Below, piece after piece: positions 15,434 to 23,159 of a DNA stretch of 64,000 nt (position 1 is its first letter; each line of letters starts with the position of its first letter). A program made the translations under genes and the position numbers. Location of the stretch: NCBI RefSeq assembly GCF_014647675.1, contig NZ_BMPQ01000003.1, positions 508,373 to 572,372 on the forward strand. Reading direction: 5' to 3'. The notes below the pieces were generated by a model, which ran no database searches, was not told where the DNA came from, and was given only the letters and a program-made list of their open reading frames with translations. This stretch comes from Streptomyces flaveus (GTDB lineage: Bacteria > Actinomycetota > Actinomycetes > Streptomycetales > Streptomycetaceae).

Positions 15434-16717
15434 ATGCCTGTCAGGACGTTCTTACGGCTGGCCGTCGGATGCGCCACGGCGATGGCGGTCGCGACGCCGA
15501 CCGCGCTCGTGTCCACCGCGCAGGCGGCCCCGCGCGCCGCCGCGGACCCCGCGGTGATCACGGACTGGAACGCCATCGCCGTGCGCACCATCTTCGCGGA
15601 GGGGCAGCAGCCCCCGCCGGTGGCGCAGTTGTACTTGGGTTTCGTCTCGACCGCCGTGTACGACGCGGTGGCGGCCATCGACGGCAGGTACGTACCGTAC
15701 GCCAAGCAGCCGCGCCCCCGCCCGCACGCCTCCTCGCAGGCCGCCGCGGCGACGGCCGCGTACAAGGTGCTCAGTCACTACTTCCCGGCGTCCCAGCAGG
15801 CGTTGAGCTCCGATTACGCCGCGTCGCTGGCGAAGATCCGCGAGGGTGTCGGCAAGACGCACGGCATCCGGGCGGGAAAGGCGGCCGCCGCTACCCTGGT
15901 GCGGCTGCGTACGGGTGATGGCCGCGGCGCCGACGTGACGCTGGACGTGACCCCGGCGCCGGGGGTGTGGCGGCCGGCGCCGCCCGCGTTCGCGCCGATG
16001 CTGGCTCCCTGGCTCGGGTTCGTCCGGCCGCTGCTGCTCAAGTCCCCGAGCCAGATACCCCTGGCCGGCCCTGACGCGCTGAACAGCACCGCCTACACCC
16101 GGGACTTCAACGAGGTGAAGGCAGTCGGCGTGGCTTCCGGCGGCAGTCGTACGCCGGCGCAGACCGAGACCGCCAGGTTCTGGAACGACAACCTGCCCCG
16201 CCAGTTCCAGACCGCGTTCCGTGACCAGGCCGCCCGCAGGCATCTGGACATCGCCGACAGCGCGCGGATGTTCGCCCTCCTCAACACGACCACCGCGGAC
16301 GCGGCCATCGCCTGCTGGCGCGGCAAGTACGACCACGCCTACTGGCGTCCGAGCACCGCGATCCAGCTCGCCGACACCGACTCCAACCCGGCCACCGCAC
16401 CCGACCCGGCGTGGAGCCCGCTGGTTGCGAACCCGCCCTACCCGGACTACCCGAGCGGACACGCCTGCCTCACCGGCGCCACCACGGCCGGCCTCAGCCA
16501 TCTGTTCGGGGCGCGGAACATCGACCTGACGGTGGACTCCGCCGTCACCGGCACGACCCGGCACTATGCCACCGCGGACGCGCTGAACCAGGAGACGAAG
16601 AATGCCCGGATCTGGCTGGGCATCCACTTCCGTAAGGCGACGACCGACGGCAACCAGCTGGGCCGCGCAGTCTCCCGCTGGGCACTGAGGCACTACTTCC
16701 GGCCCGCCGGCCGGTGA
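15434..16717 (+). CDS. Exported vanadium-dependent haloperoxidase/PAP2-type phosphatase; TTA codon
   Basis: This encodes 427 residues. The signal peptide (about 1-35) ends near STAQAAP. The mature part has the vanadate/phosphate-binding pattern of the VHPO-PAP2 superfamily: the SGH motif in YPDYPSGHAC, and RIWLGIHFRKATTDG near the end with the Arg and His ligands. The family oxidises halides with H2O2 or hydrolyses phosphate esters, and sequence alone does not decide which. Codon 7 in the signal peptide (TTC TTA CGG) is TTA, which implies bldA control, as in the gene just upstream. Confidence 0.75.
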   Translation: MPVRTFLRLAVGCATAMAVATPTALVSTAQAAPRAAADPAVITDWNAIAVRTIFAEGQQPPPVAQLYLGFVSTAVYDAVAAIDGRYVPYAKQPRPRPHASSQAAAATAAYKVLSHYFPASQQALSSDYAASLAKIREGVGKTHGIRAGKAAAATLVRLRTGDGRGADVTLDVTPAPGVWRPAPPAFAPMLAPWLGFVRPLLLKSPSQIPLAGPDALNSTAYTRDFNEVKAVGVASGGSRTPAQTETARFWNDNLPRQFQTAFRDQAARRHLDIADSARMFALLNTTTADAAIACWRGKYDHAYWRPSTAIQLADTDSNPATAPDPAWSPLVANPPYPDYPSGHACLTGATTAGLSHLFGARNIDLTVDSAVTGTTRHYATADALNQETKNARIWLGIHFRKATTDGNQLGRAVSRWALRHYFRPAGR

Positions 16718-16858
16718 CCTCCCACAGCGGAAGCCACGCGCTCGGCCCGCCCGGGCTTCGGGCTCCCGTGGGACGAGACCCTCGACGCCGTCGCTGACAA
16801 GGAACCTCGTCGAATACTCCTTCGTATAGGCCCAGTTGTTACTGCTACCGTCTCCGAC

Positions 16859-17590
16859 GTGGCGAAACTCAATCAGATCATCGCAGTCGAGAAGGGCGTC
16901 AAGGCCAAGTCCCATCAGGACCTGACGTCCGCTCACCACGGGCTGCAGAAGCCCGCGTTGCTGGCCGGCATCTCGCGTACGTACCAGCCGAAGGACGAGG
17001 AGGGTGAGCAGTTGCCGCCCGAGTCGACTCGGGTGCAGGTGAAGGCCGAGGACGTGCTGCGGGACACCGCGGCGGTCCTTACGCGGCTGTTCGATGTGAC
17101 CGCCACCAAGGACTGGGCCAACACCTCGGCCAGGGCGGACATCACCGTCGACGGGCGGGTGCTCGTCGCCGATGTGCCGGTGTCCTATCTGCTCTTCCTG
17201 GAGAAGCAGCTCACCGATCTCAACACTTTTGTGCGGAAGCTGCCGGTGCTCGACGCCTCCGAGTCGTGGGTGCAGGACCCGTCCACCGACGCCTGGAAGA
17301 CCGAGCCGGTCCGGACGCTTCGTACGAAGAAGGTGCCTCGGAACCATGTGAAGGCCGAAGCCACCGAGAAGCATCCGGCGCAGGTCGAGGTGTACTACGA
17401 GGACATACCTGTCGGTTACTGGACGACCGTCAAGTTCTCCGGTGCCCTTCCCGCCCGGCGCGTGAACGAACTGCTCGACCGGGTCGAGAAGTTGCAGCAG
17501 GCCGTCAAGTTCGCGCGGGAAGAGGCGAACGGCGTCGACGTCGTCGACCAGCGAGTCGGTGACGCCGTGTTCGGCTACCTGTTCGGGTAG
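16859..17590 (+). CDS. Conserved actinobacterial hypothetical protein (DUF7873-like)
   Basis: This is a 243-residue soluble protein starting MAKLNQIIAVEKGVK, a beginning I recognise from a widespread uncharacterised actinobacterial and phage family. The middle has KAEDVLRDTAAVLTRLFD, ADITVDG and LLFLEKQLTDLNTFVRKLP. The end has IPVGYWTTVKFSGALPARRVNELLDRVEKLQQAVKFAREEAN, a coiled-coil-like helix. There is no catalytic motif. TACCGT ends 7 nt before the GTG, so the mRNA is probably leaderless. A strong hairpin follows at 17602-17629. Confidence 0.6.
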   Translation: MAKLNQIIAVEKGVKAKSHQDLTSAHHGLQKPALLAGISRTYQPKDEEGEQLPPESTRVQVKAEDVLRDTAAVLTRLFDVTATKDWANTSARADITVDGRVLVADVPVSYLLFLEKQLTDLNTFVRKLPVLDASESWVQDPSTDAWKTEPVRTLRTKKVPRNHVKAEATEKHPAQVEVYYEDIPVGYWTTVKFSGALPARRVNELLDRVEKLQQAVKFAREEANGVDVVDQRVGDAVFGYLFG

Positions 17591-17601
17591 CCTCAGAAAC
17601 T

Positions 17602-17629
17602 CCCCGGCCATCAGCCACCTCGGCCGGGG
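17602..17629 (+). terminator. Hairpin terminator after the DUF7873-like gene
   Basis: CCCCGGCC and GGCCGGGG form a perfect 8-bp stem with a 12-nt loop, starting 11 nt after the stop codon. There is no T-run, which is common in Streptomyces. Confidence 0.7.
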
Positions 17630-17672
17630 TGCGCGAGGAGCGCAAAGCTGAAGCTGAGCCTTGTCGTGACTG

Positions 17673-17696
17673 CGCGGTCCCGGATCAGGGACCGCG
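17673..17696 (+). ncRNA. Stable hairpin in non-coding interval
   Basis: CGCGGTCCC and GGGACCGCG form a perfect 9-bp stem with a 6-nt loop. It is followed by a T-loop-like ATTCAATC. It is part of the structured non-coding stretch that leads into the tRNA-like module. Its function is unknown. Confidence 0.4.
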
Positions 17697-17770
17697 ATTC
17701 AATCTCAGACTATTGCTCCAGACTCAGCATTCGCCGCCGATCGCCGGATCAACCGGGCCCAGGCCCCGGA

Positions 17771-17847
17771 CGTCGAAATGCCGGTTCAAGTCCGGCCCGC
17801 ACAGCTCGATGTGCGGTGGTCCAAAGGCAGGACGCGGCGACTTCATA
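17771..17847 (+). tRNA. Circularly permuted tRNA-like module (3' half before 5' half)
   Basis: The order on the plus strand is reversed relative to a normal tRNA gene. First comes a perfect T arm: stem GCCGG/CCGGC (17780-17784 and 17792-17796) with the canonical loop TTCAAGT. The 3' acceptor strand CCGCACA (17797-17803) follows at once, then a 6-nt spacer. Next is the complementary 5' acceptor strand TGTGCGG (17810-17816), then T8-G9. A D arm follows with stem GTCC/GGAC and loop AAAGGCA, which keeps A14, G18G19 and A21. The outer parts can form CGAC/GTCG (17838-17841 with 17772-17775) around TTCATAC, giving U33, anticodon CAU and A37. That anticodon stem is only 4 bp and is off by 3 nt, so the identity is uncertain. 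The alternative is a relic of two tandem tRNA genes that lost their outer halves. Confidence 0.45.
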
Positions 17848-17902
17848 CTGACCTGGGTCCTCAAGCGTGCTGGCGTGCGACATGGGCGGCATCACAGGGC
17901 TC

Positions 17903-17937
17903 GGGGGCCGGCTACGCCCCCGGGTCCGCTCCTTTTT
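17903..17937 (+). terminator. Possible terminator of the non-coding RNA
   Basis: GGGGGC and GCCCCC form a 6-bp stem with a 6-nt loop, followed after 11 nt by TTTTT. A second hairpin GTCCGC/GCGGAC (17924-17943) encloses the T-run. It could end a transcript carrying the tRNA-like module. Confidence 0.4.
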
Positions 17938-18018
17938 GCGGACGTCTCAGGTGGGTACGCCGTCCGCAATCCGGAGGCCCGCCCCAAGACTCGTAGACCC
18001 GCCCCGAGACCCGTAAAC

Positions 18019-18057
18019 CCGCATTGCGTTCATCCGCATTGCGTTCATAAAGAACGC
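18019..18057. promoter_or_regulatory. Direct repeats and inverted repeat upstream of FUSC gene
   Basis: CCGCATTGCGTTCAT is repeated exactly in tandem (18019-18033 and 18034-18048). The end of the second copy forms GCGTTC-ATAAA-GAACGC (18041-18057). Another inverted repeat, AAATGC..GCATTT, lies about 30 nt further down. This looks like a regulator-binding region for the gene at 18198. The regulator is unknown. Confidence 0.5.
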
Positions 18058-18197
18058 GACCTCCCCGCCGTCCTTCACCTCGCTGAAATGCGAGAGTTGC
18101 ATTTGCTCCAGGATCGCGGCCTACCGTGGGCACCACACCACCGCCCGGCCGACGTCGCCCGAAGGCACACCCCCGCCCTCGTACTGACAGGAGCCCC

Positions 18198-20108
18198 GTG
18201 TCCCGCCCTGCCCTTGCTCTGCCTCCCTGGCTCACCCATGCGCTGCGCGCCCAGCGGGGACCCGTGCCGTGGAGCGCGGTCGTACGGGGAGCGCTGGCCG
18301 CCGGTCCTTTGCTGCTCGTGACCGTCCTCGTCGACCGTCCCTCCATCGGGGTCGTGGCCGCCCTCGGCGCCATGCTCGCCGGGATCAACGACCGGCCCGG
18401 GAGCCGGAGGTCGTCGATCAGGCGGCTCGGGGTGCCGGCGCTCGCCGGAGCCGCGGGACTGTACCTGGGGACGTACCTCGGGGAGCAGGCCGGAGCGGTG
18501 CTGCTGACCCTGGGGCTGACCGGGCTCGGTCTGGTGGGCGGGGCCGTCAGCGCTGTGGGGCCGGTGGCTTCAGGAGCCGGGACGCAGTTGCTGGTCGCGG
18601 CTGCCGTGGGGGCCGGGATGCCGTTGCCCGAAGCGGGGTGGCAGCGTGCGTTGTTCTTCCTCGGCGGTGCGCTCTGGCTCATTGTGCTGCGGCTTGTGCT
18701 GCCGACGCCCGGGGCCCTGGTCAGTGACTTCCGCTTCGACGGGGAACGGAAAGCCGTCGCCTCCGTGTACGACGCCGTCGCCGCGCTGCTCGCCGCCGTG
18801 GGCGGTGAGGAGGCCATGGCCCGGCGCGCCGCGCTGACCGCTGCGCTCGATCACGCGCAGGACGCGCTCGGGGGGCCGCGGCTGCGGCGGTACGCCAGTT
18901 CCGCGGCCGAGCGGCGGCTGCGGGCACAGTACGCCGCCGCGCTGCCCCTCGCCGAGGCCGCGACCGCGCTCGCCTGGGCCGGGGACGCATTGCCCGCGCG
19001 CGCGGCGGAGGGGCCGCGACGGCTCGCTGCCGCCGTACGGACGGGGGAGGCCTGTGGGCCGCTGCCCGCGCCCGCCCGTTCCGTACCGGGGCTGCGGGCC
19101 CTCGACGACGCGCTGCTGCACGCGGCCGAGGCCTTCGACCGGGGCGGCGGGAAGAGCGCCCCCAAGGGTGCCGGCGGGCCCATCGACCTCGGTGCCCAGC
19201 AGACCGCGCGCCATGGTCTGCACCTACGTCCCCTCCGCGCCAGGGCCCTCCTGCGTACGGTCACCGGCGCCGGAGGCCGCGAGTACGGGCTCCGGGTGGC
19301 GCTGAGCTTCGGTGCGAGTGCCGCCGTCGCGCAGGCGCTGCACCATGTGCACTGGTACTGGCTTCCGGCCACCGCCGTCTTCCTCGTCAAGCCCGACCTC
19401 GGTCCGCTCGTCTCGCGCGTACTGAACCGGGCGGCGGGCACCGTCTTCGGTGCCGTCCTCTTCGCGGGGCTCGCGGCCCTGCTGCCTCAGCCGGGAGGGC
19501 TTGTGGCGGTCGTGGCGATCAGCGGTGCCCTGATCCCCATCGCCACCCGGCACTTCGCCGCCCAGACCGCCGTCGTCACCGTCCTGGTGCTCTCGCTCGT
19601 CATGGTCGGCGGCGAACCGCAGGCCTCCTGGAGCCGGATCGGCGAGACGTTGCTGGCCTGCGCGATCGTGCTGCTCGTCGGGCACCTGCCGGCGCCGGGG
19701 CAGCGCGGCGGGAACGTACGGGCCCGGCTGGGGCAGGCGGCCGACGCGGCGCACGCGTACCTGGCGCATGTGCTGAGCGGGGCCGACGACCGGGCGGCGC
19801 GCTGGGCCCTGCGCCGCGAGGCCTATCGGACGCTGGCCGATGCCCGCGCCGCGATCGACCGCGCCTCCGCCGAACTCCCCACCCTGGCACGGCACACGGA
19901 AGGCACCGACGAGGTGGCGGCCACACTCGAACGCCTCGTGGACACGACCACCGCATGCGCCGTCCACCTCGACGACACGGGACGGCTCACTCCCCAGCAC
20001 ACCGAACGCCTCGCCACCCTGCTCGACGAACTCGTCGAGCAGCGGGAGCGGGCGGGGCTCACCTCGGAGGACGGCCGGTCGGGGAACCCACTGAACCTGA
20101 GCGCCTGA
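18198..20108 (+). CDS. FUSC family membrane protein
   Basis: This encodes 636 residues. There are two clusters of hydrophobic segments (about 18-175 and 375-510), each followed by a helical soluble domain. This is the duplicated FUSC/aromatic acid exporter-type layout (YccS, AaeB relatives). WYWLPATAVFLVKPDLGPLVSRVLNRAAGTVFGA in the second membrane cluster is the family signature. Such proteins are thought to export organic acids or to act in envelope homeostasis. I chose the GTG at 18198, because ACAGGAG precedes it and the segment upstream is Pro/Arg rich. The gene ends in a tandem 17-nt repeat. Confidence 0.8.
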   Translation: MSRPALALPPWLTHALRAQRGPVPWSAVVRGALAAGPLLLVTVLVDRPSIGVVAALGAMLAGINDRPGSRRSSIRRLGVPALAGAAGLYLGTYLGEQAGAVLLTLGLTGLGLVGGAVSAVGPVASGAGTQLLVAAAVGAGMPLPEAGWQRALFFLGGALWLIVLRLVLPTPGALVSDFRFDGERKAVASVYDAVAALLAAVGGEEAMARRAALTAALDHAQDALGGPRLRRYASSAAERRLRAQYAAALPLAEAATALAWAGDALPARAAEGPRRLAAAVRTGEACGPLPAPARSVPGLRALDDALLHAAEAFDRGGGKSAPKGAGGPIDLGAQQTARHGLHLRPLRARALLRTVTGAGGREYGLRVALSFGASAAVAQALHHVHWYWLPATAVFLVKPDLGPLVSRVLNRAAGTVFGAVLFAGLAALLPQPGGLVAVVAISGALIPIATRHFAAQTAVVTVLVLSLVMVGGEPQASWSRIGETLLACAIVLLVGHLPAPGQRGGNVRARLGQAADAAHAYLAHVLSGADDRAARWALRREAYRTLADARAAIDRASAELPTLARHTEGTDEVAATLERLVDTTTACAVHLDDTGRLTPQHTERLATLLDELVEQRERAGLTSEDGRSGNPLNLSA

Positions 20109-20142
20109 TGAACCTGTGTGCCTGATGAACCTGTGTGCCTGA
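20092..20142. repeat. Three tandem 17-nt copies spanning the FUSC stop codon
   Basis: TGAACCTGAGCGCCTGA (20092-20108, the last codons and stop of FUSC) is followed directly by two copies of TGAACCTGTGTGCCTGA (20109-20125 and 20126-20142). Each copy ends in an in-phase-looking TGA. Confidence 0.9.
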
Positions 20143-20172
20143 TCCGAGGAAGTCGCCCTCACACCCGTAGCT

Positions 20173-21126
20173 TCACACCCGTATTCGTGCCCACACCGGA
20201 GCATGATCCGACCCCGCCTCGTCCCGGCGCACACTCGGATCGTCGCCCACCGACGGCAGCGTGGCGACCTCCTGGGCCGGAGCCCCGGTCCCCGCACCGG
20301 TCACATGGTCGAGGAGGAGGCGGCTGACCAGTATGTGGTCGATCAGCTCAGGGCGGCCGGCGTGCACGCGGGAGAATCGTTGCTTCTCGTCCATCAGAGG
20401 GGCGATGTTCCAGAGGCGGGACGCGTCGCCCTTGTCGGGGCGTTCGAAGCCGGGGGTCTTGATCTCGGAACCCGGCGGGCCCTGGAGGATCTGGGTCGTG
20501 GCGGCGGCGACCTCGTCGTTCAGGTCGCCGAGGACGGCCACGTTCCGCTCCCTGCCCTTGCCGTCGAGGAACTGGTCGGCGAGCGCACGCAGTGTCGTGG
20601 CCTCGGCGGCCCGCCGGCAGAGGGCGTACGCGCCATAGCGCGCCCGCTCGCCCTCGTCCCGCGGCTGGAACCGTCCGCCCGGATACGTCAGCAGCTTCGA
20701 CTTCAGGTGGCCCACCGCCACCGTCAGGGTCATCGCCCCCATGGCGATCTCCACCGCCAGCAGACCGCGGCCCGTACGGTCCACCGGCTCACCGTCGTCG
20801 TCACCCTGCACGGGCCGCAGTGGTGCGGGGAAGGCGTTCGTGTCGGCCCGAACCCGCAGGACGGGGCGGCTGAGGAAGCCGACCCTGATGCCGCGGCCGT
20901 CCGGATGCTCCGAGAGCGCGATGTGCCAGTCGCCGTCCAGCATGTCGGCCAGATCCCGCAGCGCTGCCGGGTCGCCGACCTCCTGCACACCGAGCAGTGT
21001 GGGGTCGAGATCCGTGATCATCGAGGCCAGGGCGGTGAGCTTCGCCTTGTACGCGGCCTCGTTCCTCGGTCCGAACCGGCCGCCGGGCCGATACAGGTTC
21101 TCCAGATTCCAGGTGCCGAGAAGCAT
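20173..21126 (-). CDS. Endonuclease/exonuclease/phosphatase-fold hydrolase
   Basis: This encodes 317 residues. The EEP fold signatures are in order: TWNLENLY at the N-terminus, LLGVQEVGD, GHLKSKL, VAVLGDLNDE and the final GSDHAPVWARI, which carry the metal-binding and catalytic Asn, Glu, Asp and His. It is therefore a metal-dependent phosphodiesterase acting on DNA, RNA or phospholipid headgroups. There is no signal peptide. The ATG at 21126 follows GGAAGGAG at a good distance, although the frame is open further upstream. Confidence 0.8.
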   Translation of the reverse strand: MLLGTWNLENLYRPGGRFGPRNEAAYKAKLTALASMITDLDPTLLGVQEVGDPAALRDLADMLDGDWHIALSEHPDGRGIRVGFLSRPVLRVRADTNAFPAPLRPVQGDDDGEPVDRTGRGLLAVEIAMGAMTLTVAVGHLKSKLLTYPGGRFQPRDEGERARYGAYALCRRAAEATTLRALADQFLDGKGRERNVAVLGDLNDEVAAATTQILQGPPGSEIKTPGFERPDKGDASRLWNIAPLMDEKQRFSRVHAGRPELIDHILVSRLLLDHVTGAGTGAPAQEVATLPSVGDDPSVRRDEAGSDHAPVWARIRV

Positions 21127-21287
21127 GCCGGGCTCCTTCCGGGGAGCACTGCCGGTCGAAGGTCTCATGGGACGGTGACGTGGATCGGTGACGCCAGAGT
21201 GCGCGCCGAACCCTTGCGGCGACAGGGCGAGGACCGGATGCACGGTTCACGTCACCCGGCCGTACGACCTCGTCGTACCGTGGCGTG

Positions 21288-22661
21288 ATGACATCGCCCG
21301 ACGCGAAGAACGCCGCCGATCTCATCATCACCGGATGCACCGCCCTCGTGCACGACGATCATGAACAGATCGACTTCGTCGAGGACGCCACCATCGTCGT
21401 ACGGGACGGGCTCATCGAGACCGTGACCACCGACGACCCGGATGACACCCCCGCTGACACCCCTGCGACCGAACGCATCGACGCGCACGGCCAGATCGCG
21501 ATGCCCGGCCTGGTCAACTGCCATACGCACGCACCGATGGTCACCCTGCGCGGTATCGCCGAGGACCTGCCCCTCGAGGAATGGTTCAACGACGTCATCT
21601 GGCCCATCGAGTCCAACCTCACCGACAAAGACGTGGAGTTGGGCGCACGGCTCGCCTGCGCGGAGATGATCCGGGGCGGCGTCACCTGCTTCGCGGACCA
21701 CTACTTCTCCATGGACACGGTCGCCGCCGTGGTGGCCGACTGCGGGATGCGCGCCAACCTCGGAGAGGCCTACTTCTCCTCGCAGGGGACCGAAGGCCGT
21801 GAGCGGTCACTGGACTTCGCGCTACGACAGCGGGGCGCAGCCGACGGCCGCATCACCACCTCGCTCGCCCCGCACGCCCCGTACACCGTCGTCGACGCCG
21901 ACCTCGCCGCCACCGCCCAACTCGCCTGCGAACACGGCCTGTTGGTGCACATCCACGCCTCCGAGAACCGCGATCAGACCGACACCAGCCTGGCCCGGCA
22001 CGGCCGCACGCCGATCGAGATCCTTCAGGGCGCCGGGCTCCTCGACGCCGACCTGCTCATCGCCCACGGCACGGGCATCGTGGAGCGTGACCTGCCCGTC
22101 CTCGCCGGAGCCACGGGACGGGTCGCCGTGGCCGGCGCGCCGCGCGGCTACCTCAAGTTCGCCTGGCCCACCACCACGCCGGTACGCGCCCTGCGGGAAC
22201 TCGGCATCCCCGTCGGGCTCGCCACGGACGGGGCCGCCTCGAACGGTTCTCTGGACGTGTGGGACGCCATGGCCCTCACCGCGCTGGTGCAGAAGTTCAC
22301 GGAGCGTGACGCGCGCTGGCTGACCTCACGGCAAGCCCTGCACCACGCGACGCTGCAGAGCGCGCGGGCGGTCGGACTCGGCGAGCAGATCGGCAGCCTC
22401 GCCCCGGGACGCAAGGCCGACATCATCCTCGTCGACCTGACCGGCCCGCACACCCAGCCCGTTCACGACCTCCCCGCCACCTTGGTCCACAGCGCCCGCT
22501 CCAGCGACGTACGCACGACGATCGTCGACGGCCGGGTCCTCATGCGCGACCGCGAGCTGTTGACGCTCGATGTGCCGGGGATCGTGGGTGAGCTGGGGGA
22601 ACGGATGCCGTCGCTGCTCGACCGGAGCCATGGCAGGAAGATCCAGGAGTACGACGCCTGA
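21288..22661 (+). CDS. Amidohydrolase (MTA/SAH or guanine deaminase-like)
   Basis: This is a 457-residue cytoplasmic metalloenzyme. The metal site is MPGLVNCHTHAP. SLAPHAPYTV, VHIHASEN and AHGTGI carry further His ligands, and LATDGAASNGSLD has the catalytic Asp. The closest groups are the TrzN/SsnA and MTA/SAH deaminases, which deaminate purines or related heterocycles. TACCGT (21276-21281) lies 6 nt before the ATG at 21288, so the mRNA is probably leaderless and the adjacent GTG at 21285 is less likely. Confidence 0.8.
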   Translation: MTSPDAKNAADLIITGCTALVHDDHEQIDFVEDATIVVRDGLIETVTTDDPDDTPADTPATERIDAHGQIAMPGLVNCHTHAPMVTLRGIAEDLPLEEWFNDVIWPIESNLTDKDVELGARLACAEMIRGGVTCFADHYFSMDTVAAVVADCGMRANLGEAYFSSQGTEGRERSLDFALRQRGAADGRITTSLAPHAPYTVVDADLAATAQLACEHGLLVHIHASENRDQTDTSLARHGRTPIEILQGAGLLDADLLIAHGTGIVERDLPVLAGATGRVAVAGAPRGYLKFAWPTTTPVRALRELGIPVGLATDGAASNGSLDVWDAMALTALVQKFTERDARWLTSRQALHHATLQSARAVGLGEQIGSLAPGRKADIILVDLTGPHTQPVHDLPATLVHSARSSDVRTTIVDGRVLMRDRELLTLDVPGIVGELGERMPSLLDRSHGRKIQEYDA

Positions 22662-22887
22662 GAGCGGTGGGCGTGGGGCGGGAGTGGAAGAGGCCCGATA
22701 TCACTACGAGTACGAAGACTGACACGAAACGTCACGAAAGCTGAGAGATCACTCACACCGAGGCAGTAACCGAGTGTCAGCTACGTCTCAGTACGGTCAC
22801 TCAGCGATCCGTTTCCCCCATGGTTGGCGTTTATTAACTCTAGGAGAACAGCGCTTCTACGGGAGCAGCGCTACATGGAGGTGCAAA
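22662..22887. other. Intergenic promoter region
   Basis: 226 nt without a gene. It is locally AT-rich for this genome around TTTATTAACTCTAGGAG (22828-22845), which is a plausible promoter for the 56-residue gene. AGCGCT occurs twice (22851 and 22867). Confidence 0.4.
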
Positions 22888-23058
22888 GTGAACGGGCGAA
22901 CAGTGCTTGGGCGCTTTCCGGCCGGTGGGCCGCGTGGTTCGTGGCCGGCGGAGGAGTTCGCGCAGGCTTGCCGCCTGGAAGGGCAGCAGGCCGAGGTCGT
23001 TATGGACCTGACCTCCGACGCCTTCCTGGTGGTCGTATCCGACACCTCCGGCGGCTGA
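22888..23058 (+). CDS. Small conserved Streptomyces protein of whiJ-type loci
   Basis: This encodes 56 residues starting VNGRTVLGRFPAGGPRGSWPAEEFA and ending DLTSDAFLVVVSDTSGG. I recall near-identical short proteins beside XRE/DUF397/anti-sigma loci in Streptomyces, but no function is known. The GTG follows GGAGGTG at an ideal distance. It faces the 153-residue hypothetical gene, and a 61-nt palindrome lies between them. Confidence 0.65.
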   Translation: MNGRTVLGRFPAGGPRGSWPAEEFAQACRLEGQQAEVVMDLTSDAFLVVVSDTSGG

Positions 23059-23098
23059 GCGGGTACCACCGGCGGTGGGGCGGGGTGCCTACGGGGGT

Positions 23099-23159
23099 GG
23101 TGTGGTCGAAGGTGGTTCGCGCCTGACCAGGTCAGGCGCGAACCACCTTCGACCACACC
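23099..23159. terminator. Perfect 61-nt palindrome between convergent genes
   Basis: Arms of 30 nt (23099-23128 and 23130-23159) are exact reverse complements around a single A at 23129. The right arm encodes the last residues VWSKVVRA and stop of the minus-strand gene. The left arm is an inverted copy of that end. It should work as a bidirectional terminator for the genes at 22888 and 23132. Confidence 0.85.

Noticed and set aside
15452..17611. 719-codon antisense frame over the haloperoxidase gene
   Set aside because: High-GC antisense artefact; its product has no recognisable domain, whereas the sense genes have clear motifs.
17741..17847. Class II/selenocysteine-type reading with anticodon TCA and TCGCC/GGCGA stem
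   Set aside because: The stem pairs, but the variable region would be 34 nt with 7 and 10 unpaired bases at its ends, which does not fit a class II tRNA as well as the CAU model.
17640..17940. Group I intron (permuted intron-exon) or hammerhead ribozyme around the tRNA-like module
   Set aside because: AGACTA occurs once (17707) but no matching TAGTC strand or GCGGGAAA/GCGAAA-type P element was found, and CTGAAGC is not CTGANGA. The idea is kept only as a possible explanation for processing.
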